A stretch of 64,000 bases of DNA from positions 12,989,395-13,053,394 of the forward strand of contig OY727100.1 in the NCBI GenBank assembly GCA_963402885.1, given 5' to 3'. Under the pieces are notes generated by a model, which had not been told where the DNA came from, searched no databases, and worked only from the letters and a program-made list of their open reading frames with translations. The position numbers were made by a program, and so were the translations under genes. Source of the stretch: Antedon bifida. Lineage: Eukaryota > Echinodermata > Crinoidea > Comatulida > Antedonidae. Shown here piece by piece: positions 58,350 to 64,000 of this stretch. Position 1 is the first letter of the stretch. Every line of letters starts with the position of its first letter.

Positions 58350-61259
58350 ATGGAGGAAAATACGTTCATCGACCTCAGCTTCGAAGAGCTCGAGGTCAAA
58401 CACCGTTCGTTTAAAGGTCACCTAACGAGGGCAAGGGACCGTTTTACCCGTGTTCTCGACCGAGACGAACCGGAACTGGTTAAAGTGGCATTCGACCATA
58501 TACAAAAGAAAATTCGAAAGATAACCGACTTACTTGATGCTATGGATGTTGTCAAACCACCTGATGAGACTGACACTACTACACGTCTACATGCAGAGCT
58601 AATGTCAGCAGCTGATGACGTGGAGCGAAAATATCAAGAATACAGAAGGTTTTCAAGGAATGAGCAAACCGCTCATTCTTCCCAAGGTGAGCCAACTGCA
58701 GCAGAAAAAGATGAAGAGATGATAAAATTAATTAAAGCTCAGTCTGAAATGGTGGCACAGCTTACAATAAAATTGAACGGAATCGGCTCAGACAACAAAC
58801 GGCCTTCGATTAAAACACCAGGACTCCCAGCCCCTCGGTGGGATGGATCTCCAAGAAACTTCCATTCTTGGCATGTACGAATTGACCAATACTTCGAATC
58901 TGCTGGTATTAAAGGTGACCAAGAAAAATTGATGGTTTTGCTCAATGGTGATGCGTTACCCAAATCTATTCAAGACCATATTGCTGATTGCTGCTCGGTT
59001 GAAGGTGATAATGGAGCTTGGGCTCGTCTGAAGGAAAAGGTCCCGACTTCAGCTATTGTTCGTGATGTTATTCTGACACTTCAGATGATGAAGCCAATGA
59101 AGTCAGCAACAGCAAAGGAAATGCGACCTGTTTTAAATGGACTCACAGACTTTGCAAGACGAATGCGTGAACTTGGAAAAGAATTAGAGCTCTCATCGTC
59201 AGTAGTTGTTGAACTAGCGAGTCAGAAAATCGATGCTGAATTAAGTTTCAAATACATGCGGCAGATAAAGCACGATGAGCCGACAATACCAAGTTTGATC
59301 TCATTCTTACGAAGTGAAACGGAAGCAAGGGAACGCCGAGAGCAACCTCATATGTTTGGCGATCAAAATGCATCTACTCATCACATTACAGGACAAATTA
59401 GTACACTTAAAAATACTACCCAATTTTTACCGAAATCTAATTTTAAAGGTGCTGAAACTAGCGCGGATGATTGTCCTTTCTGCACTGACCACTCACGTCA
59501 CTTGATTATTAAGTGCCCTATCTTTAACTCAAAATCTAATGAAGAGAGACGGTTAATGATAATGGAAGCTAGGAGATGTTTCTTATGTTTTCGTACAAAC
59601 CACAGTGCGCTCAGATGCCCCAGACATGACAAAAAACGCTGCTCTGTGTGTCAGCTATTTCACCACCGACTGATTGCTTGCCCACCCAATCGCGCTTTGA
59701 GAATTAACAACACAGACGATTTCTGTCAAAGTCAAATGTCACCACCTAAAACACAGGCGGGAGCGAACACAAATCTACGGCCATTTGTACGCCACGAAAC
59801 CCAAGTAGGAACTAACTTAGGTCAGAATCCATTCATATATTTGCCAGCATCAACTAACCAAAATTCACCTCAGATAACTCAGGCGGGAGTAAACCTAAGT
59901 ATACGTCAGACTGAAACAGGGCCCAGTCAAAATCCATTCGTGCCTCCATCAACAAACCAGACAATCTCGAAAATGAACTCGACGAGGTATGCCGAACGCC
60001 GTCGCTACTCACCGACTACATATATCGAGGTACAAGACAACAAGGGCAATTGGCAGAAAGCTGTCGCGTTCTTTGATAGTGGTGCTGATACCACTCTGGT
60101 CAAGTGCTCCACCGCTGAAAGGCTAGGCTTAAACGGACAGCCCTTTGTATTTACTTATGGTGTGGCCGGAGGAGGCATCGTACGAGAAAACAGTGCTAGG
60201 TATCAACTTCGAGTCAGACCACTACGGGAATTGAAAGCATACGACTTGGTTGCAATTAGTGTACAAAAGCCTTCCCATGATAGCCCACCTGTTGGCGAAG
60301 ATATCTTTGACGAACACCCTCACTTAACGGTAGTTAAAGAACATTTGACTGTGGAGGAAGCCGAGATTGACCTACTCATTGGATACGACTATCAAAGTCT
60401 TACTACACCACTGAAAACAATACGTTCATTAACTGATCCTGATACATCACCAACTGCGGCAAAAAGTGCTCTAGGTTGGACAATTATCGGACAAACCATT
60501 CCAAAGCCAATTTCCAATGTCATCAGCCACATCACAAACGTAAATTTCATGGATGACTCCCAGCTTTTATATACATCCAATGTCATTGGAGTTAAACCAA
60601 CAACCTTGTGTACATGTACAGATAAGGAAATTGCTGAATCTCAGTTTATCAAACATTATAGAAAAAATCTCCAAATAAATGAGAAGGGCCACATTACCGT
60701 GGAAATGCCATGGAAGGATGGATTTCCTGAGTCTCTAGACTGTAATAGAGTACAAGCCGTGCCGGGGATGATTTCACATGAGGCCAGGTTGCTAAAAAAC
60801 AAGAAAATCAATGAATACAATGATGAAATTCAAGCTCTCCTTGACAATGGATATACGCGTGAGCTCACTCCAAGTGAAGACAGAAATGAAGGATGGTACC
60901 TTCAACACCATGCTGTCCACCAGCAACACAAGACAACAAAGATCCGTATTGTATGGAATTCCGCTGCGAAGTTTAACGGGTTGTGTCTCAATGACGGATT
61001 CCACAAAGGGCCAGATTTCTTAAACTCACTTGTGACATGCTTTCTACACTGGCGGAAGTACGGAATTGCAGTAGCCGGAGACATTTGGAAGATGTTTAAC
61101 CAGATTGCATTATCAGTGCGTGATCAAAAGTTTCATCGTTTTGTCTGGCGATTTGGGGATACCCCAGCAGGAGTTAAATCGACATACGTTATAGCAAAGG
61201 CTCTAGTTGCACCGTTAAAGAAAAGAAACAAGGAATGCTTTTATTATGTAACTACTTGA
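58350..61259 (+). CDS. Truncated BEL/Pao gag-protease-RT polyprotein (about 969 aa)
   Basis: The ATG at 58350 is preferred over 58170 because the latter lies inside the LTR. Order: a charged helical gag N-terminus (MEENTFIDLSFEELE..), then a DUF1759-like gag core near residues 155-330 (RWDGSPRNFHSW). Cys/His knuckles follow at about 370-450 (CPFC, CFLC, CSVC clusters), then a Pro/Gln/Asn-rich spacer and a retroviral-type aspartic protease with DSGAD at about 576. The N-terminal fingers of a reverse transcriptase come last (about 850-935, KIRIVWNSAAKFNG). The catalytic YxDD region is absent. The frame passes straight from the RT fingers to an AKALVAPLK segment that normally lies near the RNase H region, then stops. 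That junction marks an internal deletion. Confidence 0.85.
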   Translation: MEENTFIDLSFEELEVKHRSFKGHLTRARDRFTRVLDRDEPELVKVAFDHIQKKIRKITDLLDAMDVVKPPDETDTTTRLHAELMSAADDVERKYQEYRRFSRNEQTAHSSQGEPTAAEKDEEMIKLIKAQSEMVAQLTIKLNGIGSDNKRPSIKTPGLPAPRWDGSPRNFHSWHVRIDQYFESAGIKGDQEKLMVLLNGDALPKSIQDHIADCCSVEGDNGAWARLKEKVPTSAIVRDVILTLQMMKPMKSATAKEMRPVLNGLTDFARRMRELGKELELSSSVVVELASQKIDAELSFKYMRQIKHDEPTIPSLISFLRSETEARERREQPHMFGDQNASTHHITGQISTLKNTTQFLPKSNFKGAETSADDCPFCTDHSRHLIIKCPIFNSKSNEERRLMIMEARRCFLCFRTNHSALRCPRHDKKRCSVCQLFHHRLIACPPNRALRINNTDDFCQSQMSPPKTQAGANTNLRPFVRHETQVGTNLGQNPFIYLPASTNQNSPQITQAGVNLSIRQTETGPSQNPFVPPSTNQTISKMNSTRYAERRRYSPTTYIEVQDNKGNWQKAVAFFDSGADTTLVKCSTAERLGLNGQPFVFTYGVAGGGIVRENSARYQLRVRPLRELKAYDLVAISVQKPSHDSPPVGEDIFDEHPHLTVVKEHLTVEEAEIDLLIGYDYQSLTTPLKTIRSLTDPDTSPTAAKSALGWTIIGQTIPKPISNVISHITNVNFMDDSQLLYTSNVIGVKPTTLCTCTDKEIAESQFIKHYRKNLQINEKGHITVEMPWKDGFPESLDCNRVQAVPGMISHEARLLKNKKINEYNDEIQALLDNGYTRELTPSEDRNEGWYLQHHAVHQQHKTTKIRIVWNSAAKFNGLCLNDGFHKGPDFLNSLVTCFLHWRKYGIAVAGDIWKMFNQIALSVRDQKFHRFVWRFGDTPAGVKSTYVIAKALVAPLKKRNKECFYYVTT

Positions 61260-61367
61260 GTTGTGAACATTTAATTACTGCATTTTAATTAAGATTCACT
61301 TTGTTGTGGTTATTTTTCGAAATCCTTTATGTACTGTGACTCATGTCAATTTGTCACGAGGCGGGAG

Positions 61368-61801
61368 TGTTTCGGATTTCGAACTTTGACGTTGGTGGCG
61401 TAAATATTTGTTTGGTGGTAAACAGAATTGTCAGCAAGATCACGCTTATTATCTAATAGTAGATACTGTATTTATCTTATTTCCGACTGTGATACGTGGG
61501 AGTACTACGTATGTTTTATAACATTTAAGTTGTGTTAATGTTCTTGACTTTGAATATTAAAATTATTAGTTAGGCTATTTAGTTATGTGTTTCGATCGGC
61601 TAATTGGCCATTAGCCTGACTAGCCCTCGTGTAGTAGTTTGATTGTATGTATCTGCTACGCTGTATTTTGGGGTTGTTTGCACACGCAGCTGTGCTGCCT
61701 TGTGCGTGTTTTCATTGAGTTTATTTGTGTTTCAGACTTTACCAAAGAATAAAGAACGGTTAAAGCAACTACCACGAGTTTGTGTATCATTGTCCGGATT
61801 A
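61368..61801 (+). repeat. 3' LTR of the BEL/Pao element
   Basis: 434 bp, with no difference from the 5' LTR that I could find by eye. The open frame seen at 61643-61903 is the LTR counterpart of the start of the long frame and is not a gene. Confidence 0.9.
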
Positions 61802-63404
61802 GCTACTAATCACAAAAAAAAGAAGAAAAAAGAATGTATTAAGCGTAGCTATCGGCACTCCATACCAAATACTGGAATCACAACCAAAATAAAGTGTGAC
61901 TGATTGATTTAAACCGAAACCCAAATGAAACACTGTACACTGTGTAATAAATTTCATACAATCTATAATTTGGGTTTTTGATAATTTTATTATAACATTG
62001 CTTTAATTCAAAAGTTTAAAATTTATAAAAACGTCAATAAAATAAACATAATTACATTTTATTCACCATATCAGTGAGATGGAAACTTGAAAAATTGTTA
62101 TAACAAAAACTACTGTATAAAAAGATTATACTGTACTATACATTTTGAAAATATATTGCATATTTTTGGTAAACTTAATGCATATAATGTAAAAATGATA
62201 TTGCAAATGTTATAAAATAATACATACTATATTTCAATTAAATTTCATAAATATTTTACAATTAAAGCATATTATGGTATAACAATTATTTTCATTATAT
62301 TAACATTTATAATAAAATTTTGGTACATTTAATGCATCTTAAAATATTATTACAAATGTTCAAATCAAATAATATAATAAATATTTAAATTAAAATTCAT
62401 AAATATTATTAAAAGTGTAAATTATTTACATTATTAATAAAAATTAAATTACAAAACATTGTTTTATTGTAAGGCATATCTAAAAAAATATATTATAGTA
62501 AAAATGATGTAGAGATTAATTTATTTAACCATGTGCAATTTATAATGCAAAGTGTAAGTCTAACACGTACATTAATACATACAAACTGTACAGAATATAC
62601 ATACTATTTTTGTGCATAGAAACATGAGAGTGAACATAACTTCTTACAAAACAAATTGTTATTCTATAGTTGCATATTTTTTTTTATAGAAAATTTGAAT
62701 CACAAAAATGTATCAAAATACAATATGAAATAGTTTAATAGTCTTAAAAAGTGTATAAAAATTGTTATTAAATTTAAATTTTGTGTTCAGAAACAAATTA
62801 CTTTAAAACAACTACAAATACAGTATATTAAATTTTAAAAATATTGCAAATACAATGAAAATAATATTGCAAATGTTACCATTTTATATTAAAATAGTAC
62901 ATAAATATTTCAATTAAAAATCATAAAAATGCATTGAAAATTAAAATAGGGCCTATATATGATAGGCCTATATTATTTATTTTTATGTGTGCACATAAAT
63001 AGGTTATAAATAGTATATTATGTAATAAATAATAATATTATTGGAATGTAATACATTGGAAAATAATGCAGAAATAGACACAAAGGTACAACATTGACAA
63101 TATGTGTCATATTATTATGAATAATACGGTTATAATTTTATATTAATAAATAGGGATTTAAACAGTATTAAAATGTGTCAAAATACAAAATGTATACAAA
63201 TTTAAAAATTCAAACCTGAGTGTGTATCAATTAAAATCATGTGCGTACAACAAACACATTAAAATTTCAGTCATGTTATTGTTTCATGGAACGAAAGATG
63301 GCGCTGTTTTGTTAAATGGAAAATCGTACAATTAAGAGTTGAATAACGCCGTCTTCCGTTTGTAAAGCAGAGAACATGTGTGAATACAACATTATCATTT
63401 TCTA

Positions 63405-63498
63405 CGTGGACGCAATGCAAAGATGTAAACGTACCGCAAGTAACTTAATCAATTCTGATCCTACGTCTTTGCGTTGCATGCAAGTGAGAACCAAACTT
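63405..63498. mobile_element. MITE family 2, copy f (partial)
   Basis: GCAATGCAAAGATGTAAACG and CTACGTCTTTGCGTTGCATG with GTGAGAACCAAACTT at the right edge resemble family 2. The left end is eroded. Confidence 0.5.
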
Positions 63499-63778
63499 TT
63501 CTTGCAATGCTTTTATTTTATTTTTACTGAAAATTTAATTATAGTCATTTACTGTTTTTTCTTGAAACCCAAATCTTGATTCTAAAACAAAGGAAAATTT
63601 GGCCCTCGTTCAATCGTTATTGTGCCATAGAATTCAGGCTGTGACACTTTGATAACACCCTTTTCACACAGCACTGAAAAAGAAAAAATAAATAATTTAA
63701 CATAAAGTAGGTGTATACTATTTTTACTTAACTAGGGTCGTATAGGTGTACTGTACATTATATAATACCTAAATAAAT

Positions 63779-63813
63779 TGCTGTCATTTGATTGGACGAT
63801 TGTTGGTCACATG
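63779..63813 (-). repeat. Dispersed repeat (copy of 28974-29014)
   Basis: CTGTCATTTGATTGGACGAT and TGTTGGTCACATG are shared exactly with 28976-29009. Confidence 0.65.
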
Positions 63814-64000
63814 ATAACAAGTAAGTGCCCTATTAATTTCTCCACATAGCGCAGGCAGTGTATTGCGATCGGGTGAAGCCCGGACAGCACGACCTTAACG
63901 ACAGCACAATAATATAATGCATGCTCCAAAGGCTTTAATGTACACATGCTCCAGCGACATAACAACAAGATTATTTTCTCACTCACTCTTGAAATTTTTA

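Larger units (their letters stand above)
57895..61801 (+). mobile_element. BEL/Pao LTR retrotransposon, young and internally deleted
   Basis: 3907 bp bounded by two 434-bp direct repeats that I read as identical, flanked by a 5-bp direct duplication GCTAC (57890-57894 and 61802-61806). A purine-rich GAGGCGGGAG tract just before the right LTR fits a plus-strand primer. The single internal frame has BEL/Pao gag, zinc-knuckle and protease regions, but the reverse transcriptase is cut short and RNase H and integrase are missing. The element therefore cannot move by itself. Identical LTRs and the intact duplication mean a recent insertion, presumably mobilised by a full-length relative elsewhere. 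I see no clear TGG-type primer-binding site directly after the left LTR. Confidence 0.93.
61807..64000. other. Very AT-rich flank, no gene seen
   Basis: About 80% A+T over long stretches (62000-63250), with loosely repeated words such as TTCATAAATATT and ATTGCAAATGTTA. The sequence left of the insertion (METTL17 promoter) should continue here if the element is removed, so part of this may be old METTL17 upstream DNA. No exon is recognised. Confidence 0.45.

Noticed and set aside
61643-61903. 86-aa frame
   Set aside because: It is the 3' LTR copy of the beginning of the long internal frame, running into flank.

Overview
This window is animal nuclear DNA: AT-rich, with genes split by GT-AG introns, long non-coding stretches and many short transposon relics. 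The conserved proteins (METTL17, hnRNP C/RALY-type RRM proteins, rhodopsin-class receptors), the BEL/Pao retrotransposon and the dense short inverted-repeat elements suggest an invertebrate deuterostome. An echinoderm, perhaps a crinoid, is my best guess, but the species cannot be fixed from the sequence alone.

Layout. 0-5.9 kb: a decayed L1/Tx1-like LINE end, a CpG-enriched candidate promoter and LINE/SINE debris. 5.93-6.76 kb: an intron-free coding exon for a PAPS-type sulfotransferase-like protein (+). 6.8-15.4 kb: repeats only. 15.46-18.69, 35.89-39.25 and 42.88-47.33 kb: three paralogous multi-exon genes (+). Each encodes an hnRNP C/RALY-like RRM, a basic linker and one C-terminal C2H2 finger that resembles a BCL11-type finger. 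24.4-28.3 kb: two single-exon class A GPCR paralogues (-) with a small third fragment between them. 33.1-34.0 kb: a roughly 0.9 kb foldback. 50.77-57.68 kb: an 11-exon METTL17 gene (-), reconstructed exon by exon in frame. 57.90-61.80 kb: a young, internally deleted BEL/Pao LTR element with identical LTRs and a 5-bp target duplication, ending 215 bp upstream of the METTL17 start codon. 61.8-64 kb: AT-rich DNA.

The most unusual signals are in the RRM-finger family. In the second gene a roughly 60-bp segment carrying the exon 1 5' splice site is tandemly repeated about six times. In the third gene a 55-58-bp segment carrying a different 5' splice site is repeated three times. Independent amplification of donor sites in two paralogues is not explained by ordinary gene structure. 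The RRM-plus-BCL11-like-finger architecture is also noteworthy. The genes do not form an operon; the shared themes are tandem duplication (RRM-finger genes, GPCRs) and transposon pressure.

Exon boundaries were derived by hand from splice consensus, phase and family similarity. Joined coding lengths are all multiples of three (612, 768, 624 and 1479 or 1494 nt), which supports the models, but no transcript data were available.
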